Shown in pieces: positions 1-5,622 of a stretch of 11,942 bases of DNA; the stretch's first letter is position 1; every line of letters begins with the position of its first letter. A model generated the notes under the pieces. That model was given only the letters and a program-made list of their open reading frames with translations, was not told the origin of the DNA and ran no database searches. Origin of the DNA: Thiomonas sp. GTDB taxonomy: Bacteria > Pseudomonadota > Gammaproteobacteria > Burkholderiales > Burkholderiaceae_C. The position numbers were made by a program, and so were the translations under genes. The stretch is from the NCBI GenBank assembly GCA_027451915.1, contig DAIDHU010000380.1:1-11942 (forward strand), in the 5' to 3' direction.

Positions 1-143
1 GCTCGCGGCGCGCAGCGACCGCGCGCACCCGGCGCTCCCCGTAGCGTCGGACCAGCCAGCTCAAAAGCCGGATGTCGTCCGCGCACTCGATGCGCACCCC
101 CAGGCTCCACAGGGGCTGCTCCTCGACGGATGGCTGGAACATG
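1..143 (-). CDS. Small conserved protein of unknown function (paralogue A), C-terminus cut by window edge
   Basis: Only the first 47 codons are visible, because the gene runs off the left edge. The ATG at 143-141 is preceded by a perfect AAGGAGG ribosome site with a 5-nt spacer, which fixes the start and makes a real gene very likely. The protein begins MFQPSVEEQPLWSLGVRIE and has no signal peptide or membrane segment in the visible part. It is related to the product at 988-1188. Both have a P-[IL]-W element close before LGVR-[IV]-E, then an acidic D, an L-x-WL motif and R-[VI]-R-x-VA, with roughly half of about 31 aligned positions identical by hand. I do not recognise the family and assign no function. 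It could be transcribed by read-through of the candidate RNA terminator at 323-299 or from a promoter in 144-298 that I could not identify. Gene existence is well supported; function is unknown. Confidence 0.75.
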
Positions 144-191
144 TCGTCCTCCTTGCGCCCGCGCGGATCGATGGCCCCGGGGCTGCCGGCT

Positions 192-207
192 TTGGTTTTG
201 CAACCAA
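192..207. repeat. 16-bp inverted repeat in an AT-richer patch
   Basis: TTGGTT and AACCAA flank the 4-nt centre TTGC. A second overlapping dyad, GGTTTTG (194-200) and CAAAACC (214-220), shares the left arm. The patch is notably less GC-rich than its surroundings and lies about 50 bp upstream of the minus-strand gene that starts at 143. It could be an operator or part of a promoter, but I see no matching -35/-10 pair and name no regulator. Confidence 0.3.
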
Positions 208-298
208 GTTAGACAAAACCTTGGGCGGCCGCGTTGCGATTGCTCAACATCCAGGCCCGGACTCTGCGTTCCGGTGAGGCGCCTTGCGGCCTGCCAAG

Positions 299-323
299 AA
301 AAAACCCGCCGGGACGCGACGGG
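299..323 (-). terminator. Intrinsic terminator, minus strand
   Basis: On the minus strand CCCGTCG (323-317) pairs with CGGCGGG (311-305) across a 5-nt loop, followed at once by six U (304-299). One of the seven pairs is G-U on this strand and A-C on the other, so the fold and the U-tract agree on minus-strand use. No protein gene ends nearby on that strand, so it probably ends the candidate small RNA or acts as an attenuator before the gene at 143. Confidence 0.75.
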
Positions 324-411
324 CTGAAGATGCGTTCACACAGAGGCTCTCTCAGTCACGGGCCGCGACCCGCTCGCAAGGCGGCAACCCTGCGCGGGTT
401 ACCGCCCTGCG
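299..411 (-). ncRNA. Candidate small non-coding RNA, about 113 nt, three stem-loops
   Basis: A -10 box (TATGCT, 423-418) predicts a start near 411, exactly where a strong hairpin begins: 375-390 pairs with 396-411, giving 16 continuous pairs around a 5-nt loop. A second small hairpin (CGGGT/GCCCG, 372-368 with 363-359) follows. Then comes a largely unpaired stretch of about 35 nt (358-324), and the terminator hairpin with six U. Across the three stems the four non-Watson-Crick pairs (379/407, 385/401, 363/368, 309/319) are all G-U on the minus strand but A-C on the plus strand, so the structure fits a minus-strand RNA. It does not resemble tRNA, tmRNA, SRP RNA or a 6S RNA that I can recognise. 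The architecture (5' hairpin, single-stranded middle, terminator) fits a trans-acting sRNA. It could instead be a regulatory leader or attenuator for the gene at 143. Confidence 0.45.
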
Positions 412-417
412 CTCCCG

Positions 418-447
418 AGCATAGGCAGCTTGTGTGACCAAAACATG
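418..447 (-). promoter_or_regulatory. Possible sigma70 promoter for the candidate small RNA
   Basis: The -10 hexamer TATGCT (423-418) sits in the context CCTATGCTCGGG. The same -10 hexamer with the same following CG occurs in the promoters at 505-510 and 7607-7602. No good -35 is present: the best at 16-18 nt spacing are TGTTTT, ATGTTT and CATGTT, all poor. If the -10 is real it may need an activator. It places the transcript start at the foot of the 375-411 hairpin. Confidence 0.35.
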
Positions 448-480
448 TCGGCCCGTGCGCAGCGCGCGCTCCGAGGCCGC

Positions 481-510
481 TTGAGCCCGCCGAGCCGCGG
501 GCGCTATGCT
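481..510 (+). promoter_or_regulatory. Sigma70-type promoter for the gene at 568
   Basis: TTGAGC (481-486), an 18-nt spacer and TATGCT (505-510) match the consensus at four positions each. The start would fall near 517, giving a 5' leader of about 50 nt before the ATG at 568. This argues against the longer in-frame translation that begins at 430. Confidence 0.5.
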
Positions 511-567
511 CGGGGCCTCGACGCCCCGCGCCGCCGCTCGGCGCCGCACCCACGAGCCGCGCCCCGC

Positions 568-963
568 ATGAAATTCCTCGACAGTCAGTCCAGCGCCCCG
601 CAGTCGATTTCCGAGAGCAGCGATCCGCTGACCCTGCACAGCCTGCTGGACGGGCTGGACCATGTCGGACTCGACCGACGCGGCACCTTCCAGGCCCTGG
701 AGCTCACCTTATGGTCCCAGCACGAGGGCATGAGCACCGGCAGCGCCGCCACGCTGGTGGGCACGCGCCCCGGCAACGTGCTGGTGGTGCTGTCCGACTT
801 CGCGATGAACCAGGGCGAGACCCTCGCCGTGCATCGTCAGTTGCCGCTCGAGGGGCCGTCGCCACGCACGCCCTGCCATGTGCTGTCCTCGCGCCCCGGC
901 ATGCGCGCCGGGGACGCCGATCGCACCTACGTGCTGGAATTGCAGCGCGCCCGGGCGGCCTGA
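568..963 (+). CDS. Hypothetical protein, 131 aa, orphan
   Basis: The product starts MKFLDSQSSAPQS and ends LELQRARAA. I do not recognise the family. No signal peptide, membrane helix or nucleotide-binding motif is visible. The first 25 residues are Ser/Gln-rich and probably flexible; from about residue 27 (LHSLLDGLDHVGLDRRG) the sequence looks folded. Codon choice in this frame is strongly G/C-ending, which supports a real gene. The start is a choice: the frame is open back to 430, but that upstream part is Arg/Pro-rich, looks like shadow translation and overlaps the promoter at 481-510. No convincing ribosome site precedes either start. The gene converges on the small gene at 988, with 24 bp between stop codons, and lies between two related small genes. 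Confidence 0.65.
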   Translation: MKFLDSQSSAPQSISESSDPLTLHSLLDGLDHVGLDRRGTFQALELTLWSQHEGMSTGSAATLVGTRPGNVLVVLSDFAMNQGETLAVHRQLPLEGPSPRTPCHVLSSRPGMRAGDADRTYVLELQRARAA

Positions 964-987
964 GCGGCCTGCCCGGGTATCTCGGTG

Positions 988-1188
988 CTAGCCCGGAATG
1001 CTGGCGCCCAGTTCGCGCGCGATGCGCTCGGGCTTGGGCGACTCGCGCAGGCGCAGGCTATGCGCCACGACCCGGATGCGTCCCGCATCGAAACGGTCGA
1101 GCAGCCAGTGCAATTGGCGCGCATCTTCCGAGCTTTCGACGCGCACCCCCAAGCGGATCCAGATGGGATCGCTGTTCAGCGAAGTCAT
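988..1188 (-). CDS. Small conserved protein of unknown function (paralogue B), 66 aa
   Basis: The product begins MTSLNSDPIWIRLGVRVE and continues with a WLLDRF helix-like stretch, RIRVVAHSLRLRES and KPERIARELG. It is related to the truncated product at 1-143 (shared P-[IL]-W, LGVR, WL and R-x-R-x-VA positions). The frame is open upstream to 1242, but that part is Cys-rich and not coding-like. The ATG at 1188 has a GGGGAAG ribosome-site-like sequence about 6 nt upstream and matches the length of paralogue A before the shared block, so I chose it. No membrane segment or signal peptide is seen. The KPERIAREL segment is basic and helical, but I make no DNA-binding claim. The gene lies downstream of the terminator at 1279-1251, so it is probably transcribed separately. 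Function unknown. Confidence 0.7.
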   Translation of the reverse strand: MTSLNSDPIWIRLGVRVESSEDARQLHWLLDRFDAGRIRVVAHSLRLRESPKPERIARELGASIPG

Positions 1189-1227
1189 CAGATTCTTCCC
1201 CCTGCAACAGATGTGCGCACAGCTTAC

Positions 1228-1240
1228 GCTGCAACGCAGC
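1228..1240. repeat. Short inverted repeat upstream of the gene at 1188
   Basis: GCTGC and GCAGC flank AAC, a perfect 5-bp dyad about 40 bp upstream of the ATG at 1188. It could be an operator half-site pair or chance in GC-rich DNA. Confidence 0.2.
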
Positions 1241-1250
1241 ATGCAGGTGT

Positions 1251-1279
1251 AAAAAATCGCTGGGCGCTTCTGCCCTGCG
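1251..1279 (-). terminator. Intrinsic terminator of the Rossmann-domain gene
   Basis: Starting at the base after the TGA stop (1282-1280), CGC-A-GGGC pairs with GCCC-A-GCG across a 6-nt loop, with one A-A mismatch. It is followed by AUUUUUU (1257-1251). Position, stem and U-tract make this a convincing minus-strand terminator, separating this gene from the one starting at 1188. Confidence 0.8.
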
Positions 1280-1648
1280 TCAATAGCCGATGTTCGCGTG
1301 CACCTGCGGCAGGGCCTCGGAGCTGAGCATGGACCACACCAGATGGGCGATGCTCTCCGGCGCGATCACCGTGCGCGAATTGCCCTTGCGCGCCAGACCC
1401 TGGCGCAGGCTCTGGCGCACGGACAGTTGCCCGCTGAGGTCGAACACGATGTCGATATCCCCGGCCTGCGCCAGCAACTCGTTGAGGCTGAGCACCGGGA
1501 TGCCCGCGGCCTCCGCCGTCGCCCTCCCCGGCGTCTGCGCCATTTCGGAGACCGCGGCGACCTCCAGACCGAGCGCCGCGCGCCCGAGCATGGCCTCCAG
1601 GAAGCGTGTGCCCACCCGTCCCAACCCCACGATCGCGATTCGTTGCAT
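1280..1648 (-). CDS. Stand-alone NAD(P)-binding Rossmann-domain protein, 122 aa
   Basis: The product starts MQRIAIVGLGRVGTRFLEAM, a classic beta-strand plus GxGxxG dinucleotide-binding loop (GLGRVG, residues 8-13). Then come an E at the end of a later strand (VAAVSEMA), a region like the N-terminal half of homoserine dehydrogenase or dihydrodipicolinate reductase (DIDIVFDLSG), and RTVIAPESIAHLVWSML. Those enzymes are two to four times longer; here the protein ends after the nucleotide-binding domain, followed at once by a terminator. It is therefore a genuine short protein rather than an edge artefact. No catalytic domain is present, so it may sense or bind NAD(P)(H), or form part of a complex. 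The start ATG at 1648 has a GGGAGGAG ribosome site 7-8 nt upstream; the in-frame extension to 1711 is Arg/Pro-rich and rejected. The exact partner and role are unknown. Confidence 0.75.
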   Translation of the reverse strand: MQRIAIVGLGRVGTRFLEAMLGRAALGLEVAAVSEMAQTPGRATAEAAGIPVLSLNELLAQAGDIDIVFDLSGQLSVRQSLRQGLARKGNSRTVIAPESIAHLVWSMLSSEALPQVHANIGY

Positions 1649-1709
1649 AGTGATCTCCTCCCTGCATGGTGGCGGCCCACGTCTTCGCAGAGGTCCGCCC
1701 GATCTTGTC

Positions 1710-1865
1710 ATGGATGGTACCCAAGCGAACCCCCTTCACGGCATGTTGGACATCGAATCACGCCTTCATGCCAGCGCGCAAACCCGGCCGATCGCGCCCA
1801 TGCTGCGCCATCGCGTGCTGAAGCGCTCCCCGCGCGCGACCGCCTGGCTCGAGGCGCACCGATAA
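1710..1865 (+). CDS. Possible small protein, 51 aa
   Basis: An ATG-to-TAA frame encodes a peptide starting MDGTQANPLHGMLDIESRL and ending TAWLEAHR. It lies in the 294-bp gap between the divergent genes at 1648 and 1943. Codons are moderately G/C-ending, and the C-terminal two thirds is basic and could be helical. Against it, the frame is also open far upstream (shadow of the Rossmann gene), the nearest purine-rich element (AGAGG, 1690-1694) is too far from the ATG, and no promoter is evident. I do not recognise the sequence. It is listed only as a candidate; the gap may equally be purely regulatory. Confidence 0.25.
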   Translation: MDGTQANPLHGMLDIESRLHASAQTRPIAPMLRHRVLKRSPRATAWLEAHR

Positions 1866-1942
1866 TGCGCACACGAACGGAGTCGCGCACGCCGGGCCCG
1901 CAGCTCGTGGCTCGGCCCGCCTGAACATCCACGACAGACGAC

Positions 1943-3217
1943 ATGCAAGGATCGGTGCTGGTGCTGGGGGCCGGAATGGTCGGTGTGGCTTGCGCGCTGG
2001 AACTCCAGCGCAAAGGCCTGCAAGTCACGCTGGTCGACTCGAGGGAACCCGGCAGCGAGACCTCGCATGGCAACGCCGGGGTGCTGACGCGCAGCTCCAT
2101 TGTTCCCTTCAACAACCCTGCCCTGTGGGGCGCCCTGCCCGGGCTCCTGTCCAACCAATCGGCCTCGCTGCGCTATGACCCGGGCTACCTGATGCGCAAC
2201 ATCGGCTGGGTCACGCGCTTCCTGCTGGCCGCGCGCCCCGGCACCTTCGAGCGCACGGTCGCGGCACTCGACCAGCTGATCCGGCTTTCCCTGCACGAAC
2301 ATGAACGCCTGCTGGCCGAGTCCGGGCAACTCGCGCGCCTGCGCAGCGACGGCTGGATGTTCCTGTACCGCCAGGCGCCCCGCACACCGGCCATGCGCCT
2401 GCAAGTCGAGATGTACCGCCGCTGCGCGGTCGAGGTGGAGGAGCTCGACCCGGCGGCGATCCGTGCCCTGGAGCCGGCCCTGCGCCCCATCTTCGCCCGC
2501 GGGCTGCTGATCCGCTCGGCCCATTCGGTGGACGACCCCGGAGCCGTGGTCCGCGGCTACGCGGAGCTGTTCGCGCGCCGCGGTGGGCGCCAGTTGCGAC
2601 GCAAGGCGGTCGGCATCGAGCGCCAGGCCCAGGGCTGGACCACGCATTTCGAGGACGGTGGCAGCGAACAGGCAGGGCAGGTGGTGATCGCGCTCGGCCC
2701 CTGGTCGGCCGCGTTCCTGCGTGGCGCCGGCCTGCGCATCCCGATGGCCTTCGAGCGGGGCTACCACATGCACTACGCGGGGGCGGCGGACGGCGCGCCC
2801 GCGCTCAGGCGCCCCATCCACGACGCCCAGGCCGGCTACGTGCTGTCGCCCATGCGCCGCGGCCTGCGCCTGAGCACCGGCGTCGAGCTCAACGCCCTGG
2901 ATGCGCCGCCGCGCCACGCGCAACTCGAAGGGGCGCAGCAGGCCGCCGCCCAGGCCCTCGAACTGGGCAGGCGCCTGGACGAAAGCCCGTGGAAAGGCGC
3001 CCGCCCCACGCTGCCCGACAGCCGGCCCATGATCGGCGAGTTGCCGCGCCGCGGACTCTGGGCGGCCTTCGGGCACCAGCACATCGGATTCAGCACCGGC
3101 CCCGGCACCGCCAGTGTGCTGGGCGCCTTGATGGCCGGCGAGCCCGCGCCGATCGACCCCGCGCCCTTCGCGCCGCAACGCTTTCAGGGGCTCGGGCCTG
3201 CCGGGTCCCGCTCATGA
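1943..3217 (+). CDS. FAD-dependent oxidoreductase, D-amino-acid dehydrogenase (DadA)-like, 424 aa
   Basis: The N-terminus carries the FAD/NAD-binding fold: SVLVLGAGMVGVACALEL (GxGxxG at residues 9-14), followed by VTLVDSREPGSETSHGNAG, the typical second strand with an acidic ribose ligand and the S-HGNAG flavin-contact loop of the DAO family. The C-terminus has GARPTLPDSRPMIGE and GLWAAFGHQHIGFSTGPGTA, the conserved substrate/FAD closing region. Length is normal for DadA-type enzymes (about 410-440 aa). Family members oxidise D-amino acids, or related secondary amines such as sarcosine or proline derivatives, to keto acids and ammonia, passing electrons to quinone. The exact substrate cannot be read here. 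The start ATG is the first after an in-frame TGA at 1922-1924; the ribosome site is weak. The gene converges on a racemase-family gene and an amino-acid ABC transporter, which supports an amino-acid catabolic role. dadA itself is possible but not shown. Confidence 0.85.
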   Translation: MQGSVLVLGAGMVGVACALELQRKGLQVTLVDSREPGSETSHGNAGVLTRSSIVPFNNPALWGALPGLLSNQSASLRYDPGYLMRNIGWVTRFLLAARPGTFERTVAALDQLIRLSLHEHERLLAESGQLARLRSDGWMFLYRQAPRTPAMRLQVEMYRRCAVEVEELDPAAIRALEPALRPIFARGLLIRSAHSVDDPGAVVRGYAELFARRGGRQLRRKAVGIERQAQGWTTHFEDGGSEQAGQVVIALGPWSAAFLRGAGLRIPMAFERGYHMHYAGAADGAPALRRPIHDAQAGYVLSPMRRGLRLSTGVELNALDAPPRHAQLEGAQQAAAQALELGRRLDESPWKGARPTLPDSRPMIGELPRRGLWAAFGHQHIGFSTGPGTASVLGALMAGEPAPIDPAPFAPQRFQGLGPAGSRS

Positions 3218-3240
3218 CGGGCATTGGGTTCGTGTGCCCG
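3218..3240. terminator. Possible bidirectional hairpin between convergent genes
   Basis: CGGGCA (3218-3223) pairs with TGCCCG (3235-3240) across an 11-nt loop. It starts at the base after the TGA of the oxidoreductase and lies 9 bp from the stop of the convergent racemase gene. There is no U-tract on either side, so it is at best a weak or Rho-assisted terminator. Confidence 0.35.
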
Positions 3241-3249
3241 CGCAAGCCA

Positions 3250-3936
3250 TCAGCGGGCGCGGACCCGGCGCGGCGAACCCAGGTTGCGCCAACTGCCCAG
3301 CAGCAAGGTCTCCATGTCCACCACCAGGCGACCCGTGGCCTCGCGCACGGCCTCGCGATACGGCGGCATGTTGGTGCATTCGAGCACGATGCTGCGTAGC
3401 TCCGGATGGGCGTCGACCAGCGCACGCGCCGCCTGCACCACATCCTCGCGCGCCTGCTCGAGATCGAGACTCGGATGGTTGCCCAGGATGCGCTCCCGGA
3501 ATTCGCTGCCTGGACGCACGCCCTGCACGGGAACTCCGGGCGGCACGCCGGCGCCGTCCAGCTCGGCGGGTCCCAGGCTTTGCCGGTCGATGGTCACGAT
3601 GCCCGGCTGGGCAAGCTCTCGCACCTGCAGCAGGCTGGAGGTGATCACCGGCACGCTCAGGGCGCTCGCCAGTCGAGGCTGGTAGCGGCTCAGGAATCCG
3701 CAGGTGGTGGCGACCAGGGCTGCGCCCTCGCGCTCGAGCTCGAGCGCGCCCTGAATCACGGATTCGAGCATGGCGGGGTCCGATTCCTGGACCGCGCGCC
3801 TGGGCCCCACCCCCTGCATGCGCAGGTAGCGCACCGCGATTCCGGCGCGCTCGAAGGTGCGCGCGCAGCCGATGTCCCCTGGCGGACGCGGAAAACGCGT
3901 GTCGAGCATCAGGATGCCCAGGAATCCCTCGGCCAT
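3250..3936 (-). CDS. Aspartate/glutamate (hydantoin) racemase-family protein, 228 aa
   Basis: The family uses two cysteines as acid/base pair to invert the alpha carbon of amino acids or hydantoins, or to isomerise related acids. Both are present in the expected contexts: C79 in ALVATTCGFLSRYQ and C187 in SIVLECTNMPPYREA. The N-terminus (GFLGILMLDTRFPRPPGD) matches the opening strand plus D-x-R-x-PxPxGD loop of the Asp/Glu/hydantoin racemase superfamily. The start ATG at 3936 has AAGGAG 8 nt upstream; the extension to 3978 is rejected. The gene follows the ABC ATPase after 79 bp with no intervening terminator, so it is probably the last gene of the transporter transcript. Context suggests it supplies the enantiomer used by, or produced for, the neighbouring DadA-like enzyme. 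Substrate is not determinable; a decarboxylase or isomerase relative cannot be excluded. Confidence 0.8.
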   Translation of the reverse strand: MAEGFLGILMLDTRFPRPPGDIGCARTFERAGIAVRYLRMQGVGPRRAVQESDPAMLESVIQGALELEREGAALVATTCGFLSRYQPRLASALSVPVITSSLLQVRELAQPGIVTIDRQSLGPAELDGAGVPPGVPVQGVRPGSEFRERILGNHPSLDLEQAREDVVQAARALVDAHPELRSIVLECTNMPPYREAVREATGRLVVDMETLLLGSWRNLGSPRRVRAR

Positions 3937-4015
3937 GCCTGCATCTCCTTGGCGCAACCCGTTGCGGTGCGCGCACATACCCGCGCCTGAGCGCGCGAAA
4001 ATGCCCTGCCCCGGC

Positions 4016-4789
4016 TCAGGCGGCGGCGCGAAAACGCGCCAGGAAGCTGCGCGTGGCCTCCTCGCGCGGCTGATCGATCACCTGGGCCGGCGGCCCGGCC
4101 TCGACCACGACCCCGTCGCGCATGAAAATCACCCGGTCGGCGACCTCGCGCGCGAAGGCGATCTCATGCGTGACCAGCACCATGGTCATGCCCTCGGCCG
4201 CGAGTTCCTTGACCACCGCGAGCACCTCCCCGACCAGCTCGGGGTCGAGCGCGGCGGTGGCCTCGTCGAACAACATCACCTGCGGCTTCATCGCCAGCGC
4301 GCGGGCGATGGCCACGCGCTGCTTCTGGCCTCCCGAGAGCTTGGCCGGGAGATAGTCGGCGCGATCGCCCAGCCCGACCCTCTCCAGCAGGGCGCGGGCA
4401 CGCTCGCGCGCCTGCTCGCGAGGCATGCGCAGCACGGTGACCGGACCTTCCATGACGTTGGCCAGGGCCGTCATGTGGGGGAACAGGTTGAACTGCTGGA
4501 ACACCATGCCGGTCGCGGCCCGAAAGCGCGACATGCCGCGCGCATCGGGCAGCCGGGTGCGCGCGCCCTGGAACTCGATGCACTGCTCGCCCACGCGCAG
4601 ACTGCCGCCGTCGGGGATGGTGAGCAGGTTCATGCAGCGCATCAAGGTGGACTTGCCCGAGCCCGAGGGGCCGAGGATGGCAACGACCTCGGCCCGCGCC
4701 ACCGTCAGGTTCAGGTCGCGGAGAACGACATGCGAACCGAAGGACTTGCGCAGCCCGGAAATCTCGATCAGGGGGGGAGCGTCTCGCAT
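4016..4789 (-). CDS. Polar amino-acid ABC transporter, ATP-binding protein, 257 aa
   Basis: This is a cytoplasmic ATPase of the GlnQ/HisP/ArtP type that powers import through the adjacent permease. Motifs in order are Walker A GPSGSGKST (residues 40-48), Q-loop VFQQFNLFPHMTALANV (97-112, the hallmark of the polar amino-acid group), signature LSGGQKQR (151-158), Walker B VMLFDE (171-176), D-loop ALDP (180-183) and H-loop histidine H208 in LVTHE. Length is normal. One departure is DEATAALDP where DEPTSALDP is usual (Pro to Ala after the catalytic Glu), which leaves all catalytic residues intact. The ATG at 4789 lies 9 nt after the permease stop, with only a weak ribosome site (GCCGGGAT), so translation is probably coupled. 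The frame remains open far upstream within the permease gene, but that is a shadow. Confidence 0.93.
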   Translation of the reverse strand: MRDAPPLIEISGLRKSFGSHVVLRDLNLTVARAEVVAILGPSGSGKSTLMRCMNLLTIPDGGSLRVGEQCIEFQGARTRLPDARGMSRFRAATGMVFQQFNLFPHMTALANVMEGPVTVLRMPREQARERARALLERVGLGDRADYLPAKLSGGQKQRVAIARALAMKPQVMLFDEATAALDPELVGEVLAVVKELAAEGMTMVLVTHEIAFAREVADRVIFMRDGVVVEAGPPAQVIDQPREEATRSFLARFRAAA

Positions 4790-4797
4790 ATCCCGGC

Positions 4798-5622
4798 TCA
4801 GTGCTCGCCCTTGTCCTGGATTTCCAGCTTCTGGGCCAGCAGGGTCGCCGGAAACAGCACCAGGAAATAGATCACCGCCGCGGCCGTGTACAGCTCCAGC
4901 GGGCGGTAGGTGGCCTGCGCGGCGCTTTGCGCCTGGTACAGCAGATCGGGAACCGCGATCACCGACAGCAGCGAGGTGTTCTTGAGCTGCATGATCGACT
5001 GGCTGACCAGCGGGGGCACCATTTTGCGAAAGGCCTGAGGCAGGATGATCCGGCGCATCACCTGCAGCGGCATCATGCCCAGCGCCTGCCCCGCCTCGGT
5101 CTGCCCGCGCTCGATGGACAGGATCCCGCCGCGGATGATCTCCGAGTAGAAGGCTCCGCCGTACAGCGACAGGCTCATGGCCGCGGCGACGGGCGCGGAC
5201 AGCTGCAGCCCGGTGAGCACCGGCAGGGCGTAGTAGATCCACACCAGCTGGACCAGCAGGGGCGTACAGCGGAACAACTCGATGATCGCGCGCACCGGCA
5301 CCACCAGGGCGGGCAGGCCGGAGATGCGCGCCAGCGCCGTGAGCAGTCCGAACACGAAGCCGCAGACGATGCACACCACGGTGAACACCACCGTGTACCA
5401 CAGGCCCGCCAGCAACTCGTGGCGGTACTGCCAGATCACGTTGAAATGCCAGCTGTAGGCCGGCACCCCCGACGCGTGCGGCCAGCCCAGGCGCAGCAGC
5501 ACCGCGATCACGGCGAGCGCGGCCAGCGCCCACGCGCCAGCCGGGTACCCCTTGCGCGCGAGGCCGTCGCGCATGTCCCGGTCCGAGGGCACGGCGCCTG
5601 CCTCGCCTTGTGGATCAGGCAC
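4798..5622 (-). CDS. Polar amino-acid ABC transporter, permease protein, 274 aa
   Basis: An inner-membrane permease of the His/Glu/Gln/Arg/opine family. After an N-terminal cytoplasmic segment, hydrophobic helices are visible near residues 28-45, 72-98, 103-134, 143-160 and 245-264. The conserved ATPase-contact (EAA) loop is EAGQALGMMPLQVMRRIILP (residues 176-195), continuing QAFRKMVPPL. IIELFRCTPLLVQLVWIYY (113-131) is the family's typical third-helix signature. The start is GTG at 5622, directly abutting the TGA of the binding-protein gene (TGAGTG), with GAGGTGA about 8 nt upstream, so expression is coupled. A later ATG at 5574 would remove 16 residues, but its ribosome site is poorer. Only one permease gene is present, so it probably works as a homodimer. 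Confidence 0.92.
   Translation of the reverse strand: MPDPQGEAGAVPSDRDMRDGLARKGYPAGAWALAALAVIAVLLRLGWPHASGVPAYSWHFNVIWQYRHELLAGLWYTVVFTVVCIVCGFVFGLLTALARISGLPALVVPVRAIIELFRCTPLLVQLVWIYYALPVLTGLQLSAPVAAAMSLSLYGGAFYSEIIRGGILSIERGQTEAGQALGMMPLQVMRRIILPQAFRKMVPPLVSQSIMQLKNTSLLSVIAVPDLLYQAQSAAQATYRPLELYTAAAVIYFLVLFPATLLAQKLEIQDKGEH

Larger units (their letters stand above)
144..567. other. 424-bp non-coding region with divergent promoters, a candidate small RNA and a terminator
   Basis: No open frame here shows coding character. From left to right it holds an AT-richer patch with a dyad (192-207), a minus-strand intrinsic terminator (323-299), a candidate small RNA (411-299), a minus-strand -10 box (423-418) and a plus-strand promoter (481-510) for the gene at 568. 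Only 144-191 and 221-298 remain without any structure I can name. Confidence 0.6.

Noticed and set aside
336..437. Long-range stem TCACACA (336-342) with TGTGTGA (431-437) enclosing the hairpins, perhaps a riboswitch or 6S-type RNA
   Set aside because: The right arm lies upstream of the predicted transcript start, and neither strand shows a consensus core of a riboswitch or of 6S RNA that I can recognise. It is kept only as an alternative if the transcript starts earlier.
430..567. N-terminal extension of the 131-aa orphan from an ATG at 430
   Set aside because: The extension is Arg/Pro-rich, lacks a ribosome site and would be translated from DNA upstream of the likely transcription start near 517.
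973..996. Hairpin CCGGG/CCCGG between the convergent stops at 963 and 988
   Set aside because: Only five pairs, a 14-nt loop and no U-tract on either side; easily expected by chance in GC-rich DNA.
1861..1866. GATAAT as a -10 box for the DadA-like gene
   Set aside because: No -35-like hexamer occurs at 15-19 nt spacing, and the sequence overlaps the end of the small candidate ORF.
1766..3178. A 470-codon open frame on the minus strand opposite the DadA-like gene
   Set aside because: Low-complexity Arg/Gly/Ala composition and no domain; the plus-strand gene has clear DAO-family motifs throughout.
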